Source: Perognathus longimembris pacificus | Taxonomy: Eukaryota > Chordata > Mammalia > Rodentia > Heteromyidae | Reading direction: 5' to 3' | NCBI RefSeq assembly: GCF_023159225.1 | Contig: NC_063171.1 | Coordinates: 36,487,378 to 36,551,377, forward strand | Length of the DNA stretch: 64,000 nucleotides | Part shown: positions 26,201 to 36,346 of the stretch, one piece after another | Position numbering within the stretch: position 1 is the first letter of the stretch | Layout of the letters: the number at the start of each line of letters is the position of its first letter | Made by a program: the position numbers and the translations under genes | The notes under the pieces: generated by a model | The model's database searches: none | What the model saw: only the letters and a program-made list of their open reading frames with translations | What the model was told of the DNA's origin: nothing

Positions 26201-29200
26201 CTTCCCTGCTGTCACATGGACTCCCATTCCCCAGAGGCCTGCCAGAGTTTCAGAGCTCTACATGTGGATGAACCTACCCAGCCCCTGTAGAGAGCCTAGA
26301 AGAGAGGCAGGGGAGGTACTGACACCAACACTCTGGGCCCCACTAAATGTGTCTCAAGACTTGAATGGTGTTTTTTGTTCTCTTTGCAGGTGTTTTATCT
26401 AAGGAAAATCTACACCAGAGCAGTAAATTGATTCCAATTATATCTGTTGTTACCACACTTATAATCATCCTTGTGTGCATACTTGTTTGGAAGAAAAAAA
26501 GAGGCAGGTTTTCTTCCACATTTTCTCTCCAAAGATCTCTTGTGGTGGATGGGTGAATAGGGTGTAGAGGGGATGCGAACCCTTGCTCAGCTAGTCTACT
26601 AAGATGACTACACACCTGCTAATATCCTGAAGGAGGTGTGCTATTGGGAAAAGCAAGAGTCCATCTGCCCACTTGCTCTATCTTTTGGACACATCTACTG
26701 ACTCCAATTGGGAGGAGGGTAAGAAAGCTTTTCTCACTGCTGTTACTAGTTTCAATTTCCTGATTTTGTCTTTCAGATTCCTTTCATTTTTCTACTGAGC
26801 AAACTCAGCATCCTGGTAAGAATCAGACTGTTAGCTGCTAATCATAAAATCGACAGGAAGTGATGCATGAAGAGAGCTAGTCAGCAGGCTGAATAATGAA
26901 AGAGGAGGAAATCGGGACATCACTATTTAGACAGACCTATGGTATAAGGAGAGATGATTAGACATGAGACACCCCTAGTGTCCTTCACAAGCAAGCAAAA
27001 GATTTCATGGTTTCTTAGAGCAAGAGCAGGGTCACTGTAAGGGTCACCAGGATAAATAAGTGCCAGTGAAATGATTTGTGGCTTGTCCATTGTCCCTCAA
27101 GAAATCTAACACAGAGACAGAGCTTGAGGTTCAAATGACAAAAACCAGACTGCCTATGATTGTTTCATTTCTATTCAGCCAAAGCATGAATAGTAGACAG
27201 ACACAGATGAAAAAGAAAATGTGATTTACAGATGCAAATGCAGACTCTGGACTCAGGTTTGCTTTGAATCTCATCCCCTAAGAGAGAGATAGGAGACATA
27301 TTGTTGAGGAGGAGGGAATACAAGGTCTGAGTCAGAAGATCTACATTTGAGTTCTTGTTTCATCAACCAGTATCTATGTGACTTTATACAAGTCAGTTTA
27401 CAGTTCTTCATCTCCACAACAATCAAATCCAAGTGCAAACCCTGGAAAGGCAGCATTTCCAGCTCTTCCCTCAGCAGTGTCACTCAGTCCTTTATGCATC
27501 TGAGTGAGACACTGAAGCACAAAGATACAAGACCACCTCTCACCCAAGAGATGAGACAGACACAAACCATATGACTGAAAAGATTCTGCCCCAGAAATCC
27601 AGACTGTAAAAAAATGAATGAACCCATGGGACTGGGAATATGGCCTAGTGGCAAGAGTGCTTGCCTCGTATACATGAGGCCCTGGGTTCGATTCCCCAGC
27701 ACCACATATACAGAAAATGGCCAGAAGTGGCCCTGTGGCTCAAGTGGCAGAGTGCTAGCCTTGAGCAAAAAAGAAGCCAGGAACAGTGCTCAGGCCCTGA
27801 GTTCACGGCCCAGGACTGGCCAAAAAAAAAAAAAAAAGAATGAACCCTAAGGACAAGGCCTAGAACAACTACTATCTTTGGAGATAGAAAATACTCTGGG
27901 AAAAGCAAGGTCCTGGGGGACCAACTGCCAAGTCCTTCTACCACTGATGTTGACATTTTTGTATTTGACAGTACAGTCCTTGCAGAATCCATCATACACC
28001 CCAGTTTCTCCAGGGAGTACTGTATATGCACAGATCACTCATCCAAGCCAGGTGAGTCCATTCAGACTGGTATTTCATCATTGTGGCTGGTTTGGGGTTG
28101 TTTGTTGTTGGTTTATTTTTTTGTTTTTTTCATTTGTTTGTATTTAACAATGATCATCTACAAACTGTCGCCCCAATTATATAACTGACCCAAATGGCAT
28201 TTACCAATGAGGGGAAAAGAAGAGAGCAGCAGGGACAGAAAGTTATATGAAAACCACTCCAGAGTCTGCCAGACTTTCCCCTAAAAGAACGTTACTTCCT
28301 ACCTTGTTTTCCACTGCTTTCTAACAGTTTGGTGCATTAGTAGATCTTGTTCCTTAGGTGTAATTACAAGTGAAGTACAAATTAGATCTTCCTCTTATAG
28401 CCTAGAAAATTCAGTGAATGCTTGCTGACCCTGTGCTGGTGGCTAATAACTGTAATCCTAGCTACTCAGGAGACTGAAATCTGTGGGTCACAGTTTGAAA
28501 CCAGCCTGGGCAGGAAAGTCACTTATACTCTTGTCACTGATCATCCAGTAAAAGGCTAGAAGTAGAGCTGTGGTTCAAGTGGTAAAGTACCAACCTTGAG
28601 CACAAAAGCTAGAGGACAGTGTCCAGGCTCAGGACTTCAAGCCCCAGTACCATACCAATACAATACATACATACATACATACATACATATATCCATCCAC
28701 ACATATATATAAACTTGTTAAGGAGATCAGGATTTCACTAAGCTAGGGTTTCTAAAGCAAACTATTACAAGTTCCTTGCCCTGGATGTAGATACATTAGG
28801 GGAGTTCATAAGTGATCCCCAAAGAGAGGAGAGGCAAGAATTTGCAATTCCTCCACAGTAAGAGATCTTAATTAGATGAGCAGCCCTTGTTCTTCCCCTC
28901 TCCTCTAGCACCATAATAGGATAGCTGTGGCCAAGCATCAAAAATTCTTGTCTCTTTTCTATCCCCACCACACACAAAGCATCTGTGGTGGCATGTTTCT
29001 AAATAACACTGTACATTCCGGAGGGCCAGTCCTATGTCTTCTGAAAAATAGGCCAAAAAAATAAACTTGGCATTCTGAAGTTGATGAAAGCAATTGTCAA
29101 GTTAGAAGTCTTGGATTTCCTAAGCAAATCTCAGGTATTTGTAAAGTTAGATCCTTGAATAGAGGGGATGAGAAGGGCCACTTGTACTTTCCCAGTTGTC

Positions 29201-30631
29201 ATTCCTGTTGAAGGCAAGCTAAAGAACAGTTTCCATCAAACCCAAAACGCTAATCTCCAGCCAACTTATTAGCTGCCTCCTTAGGGGGAGGAAAAAAAGT
29301 ATTCTGGAGAGTTCCGGAGGTCTCAATAATTGTCTAAGCCCTCCAAAATGTCAAAATTGTGAAGAAGTCTACAAGAGACATGGGCTGTTACTACTACAAC
29401 ATGTATTCCAGACAGAACCATTCTCAAGACCAAGGTGTTGTTGGTCTGCCTGATATCTTAGGAGACCATGACATTGTGGTGCCCAGGCCATCTGAAAGAC
29501 AGGAATAGGGAAGGCAAAGCATGCAGAGCCAGTCATTGATAACAAAAACCCCAGAAAAAAGATATAATGCAATAATTATCCAGTACACAATTGAGTTCCT
29601 AAAAATGGAAGAAAGGATGTTGGATGCAGGATAAGAATGCTTCCCCCTTTCACACAGCCTTGCTGGAGTGCTGCTGTTCTGTTTGAGACCCATAATATAT
29701 CCCTAAAACCTTAGAGGTTTGAGCTGCTGATGATTGGTCTTCTACTTCTCTTGAACTCATGGCCTAGGCACAGTCCCCGAGCTTTGCTGCTCAAGGCTAG
29801 CACCCTATCACTTTGAGCCACAGCTCCATTTCTGGTGTTCTGGTGGTTAATTGAAGATAAAAGTCGTATGGACTTTCCAACTGAGCCTGGCTTTGAATTG
29901 CGATCCTCAAATCTCAGCCTCCTGAGCAGCTAGAATTACAGGCGTGAGCCACCAGCACCCAGCTCAGGGCCTCATTTTTGCTAGGCAGGCTCTCTGTGAT
30001 TTAAGTCAGACCCAAGCCCTTGGCTAGTCCTACTACTAAAACACTTCTTGGTCCTCCTTGCAAGGACACTTGGATATATTTTTGTCACACTGACTTTCTC
30101 AAGAGTGCGAAATGCATGAATCTCTTTGTTGCTGTGTGATCCAAGTAAATATGTTTCTTTTTACAGGAAATGGAAATTCCAACACTTATGAAAAATGATG
30201 ATTCATTAACCATTTACTCCATCATTAATCATTCCAGGGAGGTAAAGTCATAATCAATCCCTATTTTTCATATCCTTACCCTTCTCATCAGTCCTCTGAT
30301 TTTTCACAATAAAATAAATGTAAAAGAGCCATTTTATAAATGTAAAGATACTCACAGTCTGTCAAAATCCTTGGAACATCACCAAAGTGAAGTTATTTTG
30401 CATTTAAGTTCAATACACATAACTGAGTTTTCAATAATTTGGGGCTGTTTTTGTTTTTGTTCATTTAATCCTGGTTCATGCCATCAGTCTCCCTACTATC
30501 TATCTGTCAAGTCTGGCCTGGTGGGCTGCTGTTCTGGTGTCTATTAACCTGTATCATTCTCCTCTTTTTTCCTATAGAGGAAGCCCATTTCTCCCAGGGC
30601 AACTGGCCTTAATGATCAAGTAAGTTGCTAA
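12861..30631 (+). CDS. SLAMF6: SLAMF6 (NTB-A/Ly108), complete 8-exon coding region
   Basis: SLAM-family cell-surface receptor of NK, T and B cells; it self-associates between cells and signals through SAP and EAT-2 adaptors. Coding exons: 12861-12909, 21289-21624, 25703-25966, 26390-26503, 26777-26815, 27972-28051, 30167-30241, 30578-30631. They join in frame (phases 1,1,1,1,1,0,0) into 336 residues; the human protein is about 331. Residues 1-17 or so form a signal peptide, 18-128 an Ig V-like domain, 129-216 a C2 Ig domain, about 230-250 the membrane helix followed by KKKR, and the tail carries tyrosine motifs around Y276, Y286 and Y311. The start is the only ATG giving a signal peptide spliced to the V domain. 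Similarity to human SLAMF6 (from memory) is clear in every exon, notably the signal peptide, the RQLRN start of the C2 domain and the NDxxTIYS motif. Every intron is GT-AG except intron 4, which needs a GC donor. No inactivating change was seen. Confidence 0.95.
13655..13835 (-). mobile_element. MIR remnant
   Basis: CTAGCATTTATTGAATGTTT and GGAAGAACTGAGGCTAAGA match the antisense MIR core. The rest of intron 1 from 12910 to 15580 shows no exon or other repeat I can name, apart from an AC-rich run at 15055-15082. Confidence 0.55.
15590..15818 (-). mobile_element. B1-dID composite SINE
   Basis: Full length, in SLAMF6 intron 1. Confidence 0.85.
15838..16044 (-). mobile_element. IDL dimer SINE
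   Basis: T run, then both monomers, ending CATATTCCCAGCC. Inserted 20 bp from the preceding SINE. Confidence 0.9.
16755..17520 (-). mobile_element. old L1 (ORF2 end and 3' UTR)
   Basis: Complement matches the end of L1 ORF2 (CAATAGAGAAAGGATATTC, AAAAATTAACTCAAAC) and an L1M-type 3' UTR (AGTGTACAGTTCCATGACA region). Many stops on the coding strand. Confidence 0.75.
18230..18466 (-). mobile_element. B1-dID composite SINE
   Basis: Full length, ending GAGCCACTGGTACCCAGC. Confidence 0.85.
18545..18690 (+). mobile_element. B1 SINE (monomer)
   Basis: 7SL-derived: GTGGTGGTACATAATGATAA, CCCAGCACTTGAGAGGCC, CAAGACCTTATCTCAAAAC. Confidence 0.85.
18945..19172 (-). mobile_element. B1-dID composite SINE, 5' end hit by IDL
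   Basis: Ends GAGTGAGCTACC where an IDL inserted; the last bases of the B1 head continue after 19389. Confidence 0.85.
19173..19388 (+). mobile_element. IDL dimer SINE, young subfamily
   Basis: Exact flanks AGAGTGAGCTACC (19160-19172 and 19389-19401). Nested in the older SINE. Confidence 0.95.
20144..20197. repeat. (CA)n microsatellite
   Basis: About 27 uninterrupted units in SLAMF6 intron 1. Confidence 0.97.
20605..20850 (+). mobile_element. MIR SINE
   Basis: GGAGTCAGAAGTCCTAGGTTC, AGCCATGTGACCTGGGGAAAG and TATAAATGGGGATAATAAT follow the MIR consensus. Confidence 0.8.
21289..21624 (+). CDS. SLAMF6: SLAMF6 coding exon 2 (Ig V-like domain)
   Basis: 112 codons, phase 1 at both ends. Pyrimidine-rich acceptor ending TTTCCAG; donor GTGAGT. 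Encodes GNAVSQSNST at the mature N terminus, the VNGILGESVT strand, the core ITW tryptophan (W55) and the ADTGHY motif typical of V-set F strands. As in other SLAM-family V domains, the canonical V-set cysteine pair is absent. N-glycosylation sequons include NST and two NLT. The same frame stays open into intron 1 back to 21057, which is chance read-through and not coding. Confidence 0.95.
22515..22672 (-). mobile_element. B1-dID composite SINE fragment
   Basis: dID half and linker only; stops at TTTCCTGCTAG. Confidence 0.75.
22955..23490 (-). mobile_element. MaLR-type LTR remnant
   Basis: Reads like the complement of MST/MLT1 LTRs: ACAAAATACCACAGGCTC, AACAACAGGAATGTAT and CTGGAGACTGGAAGTCCAAA in order, then a degenerate tail. 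Lies in SLAMF6 intron 2. Confidence 0.65.
24251..24492 (+). mobile_element. B1-dID composite SINE
   Basis: Full length in intron 2. Has a short GTTCTGAGAACC palindrome in the dID end. Confidence 0.87.
24560..24750 (-). mobile_element. MIR remnant
   Basis: TGTGCTGGGCACTGATCCAT, TCCTCATAATTACTTG and TTTTCCAGATGACAAAAAC follow antisense MIR order. Confidence 0.6.
25385..25622 (+). mobile_element. B1-dID composite SINE
   Basis: Full length with CAACAA-repeat tail; ends 80 bp before SLAMF6 exon 3. Confidence 0.88.
25703..25966 (+). CDS. SLAMF6: SLAMF6 coding exon 3 (Ig C2 domain)
   Basis: 88 codons, phase 1 at both ends, with acceptor CTCACAG and donor GTAACA. Starts RQLRNLTVTNH as in human. 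It shows the CDIHLICAVE strand, FRW, NYTCIARN and the closing SLCE cysteine, giving the two-disulphide cysteine pattern of SLAM C2 domains plus an extra cysteine in NICFNGT. Sequons are NLT, NGT, NFT, NSS and NYT, so the membrane-proximal domain is probably heavily glycosylated. Confidence 0.95.
26390..26503 (+). CDS. SLAMF6: SLAMF6 coding exon 4 (stalk and transmembrane helix)
   Basis: Starts after a TTTGCAG acceptor. Encodes a short stalk (GVLSKENLHQSSK) and a hydrophobic helix from about L230 to W250, followed by the stop-transfer run KKKR. The exon end is set at 26503 with a GC donor (GAG|GCAGGT) because only this joins exon 5 in frame. The nearby GT at 26508 would shift the frame and stop after a few codons. 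Confidence 0.85.
26777..26815 (+). CDS. SLAMF6: SLAMF6 coding exon 5 (juxtamembrane tail)
   Basis: Thirteen codons between a GTCTTTCAG acceptor and a GGTAAG donor. Read in phase 1 it gives DSFHFSTEQTQHP, which aligns with the human DSLSLSTQRTQGP segment. This fixes both the frame and the unusual donor of the previous exon. Confidence 0.88.
27322..27425 (+). mobile_element. MIR remnant
   Basis: GAGTCAGAAGATCTACATTTG and CTATGTGACTTTATACAAGTC match the MIR core. Confidence 0.5.
27629..27836 (+). mobile_element. IDL dimer SINE
   Basis: Flanked by GAATGAACCC; in SLAMF6 intron 5, 135 bp before exon 6. Confidence 0.93.
27972..28051 (+). CDS. SLAMF6: SLAMF6 coding exon 6 (first tyrosine motifs)
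   Basis: Acceptor TTTGACAG, donor GTGAGT. Encodes two tyrosine motifs: SYTPV around Y276 and TVYAQI around Y286. The second fits the SLAM-family switch motif TxYxxV/I that binds the SH2 domain of SAP. A second AG five bases into the exon (TACAG) would give the wrong frame. Confidence 0.9.
28428..28695 (+). mobile_element. B1-dID composite SINE with (CATA)n tail
   Basis: Full length; the A-rich tail has turned into a run of ACAT units (about 28660-28690). Confidence 0.87.
29738..29964 (-). mobile_element. B1-dID composite SINE
   Basis: Full length in intron 6, 200 bp before exon 7. Confidence 0.86.
30167..30241 (+). CDS. SLAMF6: SLAMF6 coding exon 7 (second switch motif)
   Basis: Twenty-five whole codons, phase 0 at both ends, acceptor TTTTTACAG and donor GTAAAG. 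Carries TIYSII around Y311, the second consensus TxYxxV/I switch motif, followed by NHSRE as in human NHSKE. Confidence 0.93.
30578..30631 (+). CDS. SLAMF6: SLAMF6 terminal coding exon
   Basis: Acceptor CTATAG. Encodes RKPISPRATGLNDQVSC and the stop TAA at 30629-30631. The first part matches the human SKPTFSRATALDN tail; the last residues differ, apparently through a small indel just before the stop. The sequence CAA|GTAAGT across 30617-30625 looks like a strong donor, so splicing to a further exon cannot be excluded, but a stop arrives after three more codons and the following DNA resembles the known 3' UTR. Confidence 0.85.
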   Translation, partial: RKPISPRATGLNDQVSC

Positions 30632-32400
30632 AAGACCTCAACAAATTTCAGGAATGACCCATGTCCTGATCCAAAGAAGGAAAGTTTGATTTTGGTTTTC
30701 TGCCTGAAAATAGAATCTGAATACCTGGGATTCTTGTGTCCAGTCTTTCAGACTTGATCCTGCTTACCTAGGTCATACACCTAAGGAATGACAGTATCTC
30801 CAGCTTATAATCCAAATAATGCTTTTCAATCCAATCCAGGACAAACCCATTTCCACTAATACAGAAATCTACTTCCAAAATGTCCCTTGAACCCATTCAC
30901 TTTTCTCAAGTGACCATCCTATAATCAACTTTCACCACCTCTACCTGGAATACTTCAATAACCTCTGAACAACTCTCTTAATTTTGCTCTTGTCCCTTCC
31001 TATCCATTCTCTACAAGACAGCTAGCATACTGTTTGTTTTTGGTTTTTTTAACATAAATCAGATCTTTACTTTGCCTGCTTACAACCTCACAGGCTTCCC
31101 ATTGCACTTGAAAAGAAATCCAGTCTCCATGGTCCTGGATGGTCTGGCTTAGACTCAGCTAGCATCACTCTTCCCCTGTTCCCTCTATTTACCCTTCCTG
31201 ATCTTTCAGCTTCATGAACAGAAGAAAAGGTCCTCTCTGTTAAAGTTCTTTACATCTTTCTCAAGGTCCTTCTTCTGTCTGCTGGGTTCCTTCTCTACTT
31301 TAGGTCTCACTTTAAATGTCAGTTCCATGAGAGAACTTCTCAGTAGATTCCCTTTTGTTGTTACAACTTTCATGTCATTTATCATTCATCATAAATATTT
31401 ATTTTTATTTGGTTAGGTATATTTCTCCCATCCAGAGGTGAGGATTTTTTTCTTCTGCCAATGGCCACTTGGATATTTATAAAATCTTATATGCCTTTGG
31501 CATATGAGAAGCATCCTTGTCTGTCTTGCCATGTACCAGGTGATTTTTGAGGGCCTTACACTGCCCACTGGCCAGATATTCCTCACTTCTGGATGATTAT
31601 ATCATAAGCTCTTCAGAAGTACAGATGATAACTATTTTGACAGAAATCTTAACATCTACATTGCAAGTGTTCTTATTGAATAACTGAATATCCTGTTGGC
31701 TTGTATGAGAATTAAATAAGATATTTGATTTGGCCCTCTAACTGCATACTCCCATGTATTTCAACCAACCTTGGACTGAAAATATTTGGGGGGAAATTAT
31801 ATCAATACTATGTTCTCTTTTTTCTTGTCATTATTCCCTAAACAAACATAATATGGCAACTGTTTACACTGTGTTAAGAGTTGTGAATAATATATATTTA
31901 CAGTAGACATAAGGCTATACTCAGGTTATACAAAGGTACATTGCCATCATAAACAACTCATGTGAAAGATTGGGAGTGTCCTAGAATCAATCTCCAAGGG
32001 ATTCCAAGGGATGACTATACTAGCCCTTATCACAACACCTGGATATCACCGATGTCAATCCTCATCATTGATGTTGTTATTTATGCTATTGTTCTTATTA
32101 AATTTCATTCCTCAGAACTCACAGAATCTCATAAACTTTCAGCATAATAGGAAAAGAAAAAGGTACTGCTTGTCCTTCCACTACATCATTTCTTGACTTG
32201 GCTTGATTTTTTAATTCCTTCTTTTTCTGGGAAGTAGTTCCTATCTTTTTTGGTGGGTCTGAAGAGTTTTTGCTTGTTTGTTTTCTTTTTGAAGTACTGG
32301 AAATTGAACTCCAAAATATAAGCTTGTTCTTTAATAATCTCATAGTAGCAGGAAATTAATTCCCATTAGATTGTCTTGATTGCTGTCCTGAGAAAGCAAT
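30632..32400 (+). other. SLAMF6: probable SLAMF6 3' UTR
   Basis: No coding potential follows the stop. The first 300 bases look like the human SLAMF6 3' UTR as I remember it, so the transcript probably continues. The end is not certain: an ATTAAA lies at 32097-32102, and an AATAAATAAAG run near 33836-33846 is a more distal candidate. The middle (about 30920-31380) resembles an old L2-type LINE end. Confidence 0.5.
30920..31380 (-). mobile_element. possible L2-type LINE remnant
   Basis: Phrases such as CTCACAGGCTTCCCATTGCA and TAGGTCTCACTTTAAATGTC recall a very old LINE end read in reverse. Weak match from memory. Confidence 0.35.
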
Positions 32401-32509
32401 GAAAAGGAAAAAGAAGGGCTCCCTACTTTTAAGTAGTCCTCAAACACACCACAAGGTGGTCACAAACTCTTGTGTGTATGTGTGGGAGTGGGAGTGCGCA
32501 TGCACGTGC

Positions 32510-32742
32510 ACATGCACATCATCCTGGAGCTTGAACTCAGGACCTGACCACTGTCCCTGACCCTTTTTTGCTCAAGGCTAGCATTCTATCACTTAGGCCA
32601 CATCTCCATTTCTGGCTTGTTTGGGTGGTTGAGATAAAAGAGTCTCAAACTTTCCTGCCTAGGCTGACTTCAAACTGTGATCCTCAAATCTCAGCCTCCT
32701 GAGTATCTAGAAATACAAGTGTGAGCTACCAGCACCCAGCTA
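32510..32742 (-). mobile_element. B1-dID composite SINE
   Basis: Tail region is a TGTG/CACATGCA repeat (32470-32518). Confidence 0.84.
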
Positions 32743-32915
32743 TGGTCAAGAATTTTTGGTCAGGTTGAAAGATCCCTGTTCATATCTGTGCTACTTCTTT
32801 CACAGCAACCCAAAGTTTCTGGTCCTTACTCAACTCCCAGAACGTTCCAAACTCCCTTTTCTGTTTCTGTGCCTTAGTACATTCAATTCCAATTCGTTCT
32901 GGAACATCTACACAC

Positions 32916-32919
32916 CACA

Positions 32920-32998
<79 letters not shown>
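32916..32998. repeat. compound (CA)n(GA)n microsatellite
   Basis: CA run to 32936 then about 30 GA units. Confidence 0.97.
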
Positions 32999-33001
<3 letters not shown>

Positions 33002-33159
33002 ATCCCTGTTCATTCTTCGGGACCAGCCTCTGTATCACTTCTCTATAGAGAAGCCTTCCTTGGCACACACACCCGCCAGCCCAGCCAGATCAGCTCTTCC
33101 GGTTATATGTTCTCATAGATACCTTTATTTCTTCAGTTACAAAAATGTTCATTTTGAAG

Positions 33160-33398
33160 CTGAATGCTGATGGCTCACACCTATAATCCTACCTACTCAG
33201 GAGGCTGAGACCTAAGGATTGAAATTTGAAGCCAGCCAGGGCAAGAAACTTAGTGAGAGAGACTCTTACTTCCAATTAACTGTCGAAAAGCCAGAAGTAA
33301 AGCTATGGCTCAGGTGATAGAGTGCTAGTCTTGAGCATAAAATCTCAGAGACAGTGCCCAGTCCCTAAGTTCAAGCTCCAGGATTGGCACCCAAAAAA
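33160..33398 (+). mobile_element. B1-dID composite SINE
   Basis: Full length. 33400-34320 after it shows nothing assignable apart from five TTCTG units at 33880-33911. Confidence 0.85.
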
Positions 33399-34329
33399 TG
33401 TTAATTTGTAAGCACATATGGAATTGTGCACGTGTGTCTATGTTATAGTTATATCTCTGCTGGACTCTTAAGTTCCTAAAGAATAGAGGATATATCATCA
33501 GAACCTACCTGGTATCTAGTCCATCAAGGTGGATACTAAGTAAATATTGTTGAGTGAATGAATAAATAGAACACCAGAGTACAGATGAATAGATTAACAT
33601 TGTTAGAATATAACCAATGTTGGCCAGTGTAAGAAACAGCAGAAGAGATTCTTAGATATACAGGAGAAGTCTTTGAAGGTGTCACACCAGATGACAAATC
33701 CCAAGCTTTCTGGTCACAATGGCCTAAACTGCTGCTGAAAAGTCAAATTAGAAATGAACCCCTTCTCTTTCTTCCTTCCCCACTAGTGTGTCCTCCATTA
33801 GTTCGAATCTGACCACCTTTAGTTCCTCATTCACCAAATAAATAAAGTCATTAGCAGTCTATGAACCCTTTTCCTTAAGTTTCTGTTCTGTTCTGTTCTG
33901 TTCTGTTCTGTAGGGCCATTACCCAGTATTCAAAGCATCCTGATCCCCATCCTAATCTTAGAGTGACTAGTCTCAACCCAGAAATCCTGTAGGTTACAGA
34001 ACCACACAGCACACCACAGACCCATTGTACTTCTCTTTGATCCTTTGTTCCATTCATTGATACTTTCACTACCCCATGGAGAATTCAAGACTTTCTACAT
34101 GCTTTACAAGTTGTTATCCATACTAGTATATTACCTGTGCAGTCGTTCTTAGCTCCTTGGCTGCTCATTAGAATCATCTGCGGAGCATTTGAAACTGCAG
34201 TAAGAGTCCATCCTCCAGAGGTGGACTAAATGGGCCTAGGCTGGGACTCAGGAAACAGTATTGTCTAAGCCCCTGAATGATTCCAGTGTATGGGATAGAA
34301 AAAACCTGCCACTTTTTTATTTATCAGTC

Positions 34330-34436
34330 TTTTTAAAAAGGGTAACACTATATACTCCAGGCTGGCCACAAATTTTAAATCCTACTGTCAGTCTCCTGGG
34401 TGCTGAGATTACAGGCCTGTGCCACAGTACACAGAT
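34330..34436 (-). mobile_element. B1 SINE, diverged
   Basis: CCAGGCTGGCCACAAATTT and TGCTGAGATTACAGGCCTG match antisense B1. The stretch 34440-36110 shows no gene or repeat I can name. Confidence 0.65.
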
Positions 34437-36117
34437 AGAAGCATTCCTATTTATATGCAGACTATATAAGGATAGGTTTTAAATGGAAATTAATTTTCTC
34501 AGTGAGGGTCTGTATGTGCCCTCAGGTTCTTTAAAACTGATGGCATCCTTGTGGACTTGAGAAACTAAACTGGGGTTGAAATATCCCCCATTTTTCCCAG
34601 TCACATGAGAGGGCATTGCCCATCTGTCTTCTTTCCTCAGAGCCAGCAAACAAGGACTCAGGAGAAAGCTATTCTAGCTCAATGAATGCTGAGAAAAGGA
34701 GAGCAAGGATGGCAGGAGGGAAGGGCTGTGGGAATGGGGAGGGGTGGCAAGTAAGTCATGGAGAAAGGCTCAGTGGTAGAGCACTTAGGCAGAGCACAGG
34801 CTCAGTCAGATCTGCAAAAGAAATGAAGGAAGTATTTCCCTTCATTCTTTATCAAGTTACAAACTGATAGCTGGAGACCAGAGCCCTCTTTATAGACGTC
34901 TTCCACAGTGACTTTTTTTAAATTACTAACATGAAAACCATAGACATTTCATCTAGAGATCCCAATTTCCTACCTCTCTTTAGCACACTGGAACCACATT
35001 CCCGCAGGAAAACAGTTCACTGAGCAGCATGTGTTCTATTCTAAGTTCTAGTCTATTCCAGTTCATCCTCAACCTTCTCTGCCTATGCGGCTCACTTGTG
35101 GTATCTGCCTGATCCTTAAAAATATATTTAAGTTTTATAAGCCATGAATCTTTACCGTATCCTATATTGCTCAAAGCACCACACAGCTTGCTCCAAAGAA
35201 ACAATATCTGGTCCTCTTTTGTCTATTCCCCATCCCACTGCCACACACACATCTAGAGCCCCTGTGGCTTTCAGACACTCATCTGAACTTCCTAGTGAAG
35301 AGTCAGTCCCTCTGGAGTCCAGAGTAGTTGATAGGAGAAAGACAAGTCATGGCTAGATTTTTTTTTCCATTGAATTTAATTAGCTAGATACGAAGCCGAG
35401 AGAAGGCCCTGCTCCAGAGCCACTGGACCAACATTTTACTTCCAATTTCAAAGTGAAGAGAAGAATGGACTTGAAAGATGGAGAAGGAATAAGTTGACCT
35501 GCTGACTTTTCCTCTTTCCAGCAGTTAGCCAAAGACGCTCTCTGCAAAATGAAGGAAAGAGAGAGATGTCATCTTCAATCTTTAACTACTACTTCTCGGA
35601 AATGAATGGCTATGTACAAAGCTTTCCCTGTCTCATGCCTAGCCTCCCCATTCCTCTGAGGCTGCACTGGAGGCTCGCTATTTATTCTACACATCGGTGT
35701 CTTTCCTCTGCACTCTGGTGCTGGAACATTTGACATTACAGAGCCCTCTGCACTCATGAAGAAGCTCTCCTTTCAGCTCCCATTAAATCACAATAACCTA
35801 GTTTTCTCCAACTCCCCTTTCCCTTTCCCAGCTTGGTTTCTTTGAGGATTCTTGTTCCATAAATAGATTCGTATTGCTAGATTCATTTCACGAGACATCT
35901 CCTGGGTGTCTCACAATTACTCAAAATTCTGCTTTTCCCTCGTCCTGTGTTCATTTCCATACATTAAATATGACTGAGACTTAATGAACTAATAGAAGAA
36001 GAAGCTCCACTTCAGAACCCCTCTTAGGATTTGATAACAATCTGCAGAAAATAAGAACAATGGACTTTTGAGGACAGAGATTTTCAAGGAAGGAAGGACT
36101 CAAGAAAGAGAGCCTGA

Positions 36118-36346
36118 GCTGGGCACCAATGGCTCACATCTATCATCCTAGCTATTCAAAAGACTAAGATCTGAGGATTCTGGCTCAAAGGTAGCCTGGG
36201 CAAGAAAGTCTATGAGACTTTTAATCTCCAATTAACCACTAAAAAGCTGGAAGCAGAGTTGCTGCTCTAGTGTAGAGTGCCAGCCTTGAGTAAAACAGTT
36301 AAAGAACAGCACCCAAGTACTGAGTTCAAGTCCCAGTACCAACACA
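36118..36346 (+). mobile_element. B1-dID composite SINE
   Basis: CTGGGCACCAATGGCTCAC start, full length, moderately diverged. Confidence 0.84.

Noticed and set aside
26034..26402. Overlapping frames in SLAMF6 intron 3
   Set aside because: Proline-rich intronic sequence between two well-defined exons; no acceptor and donor pair would keep frame.
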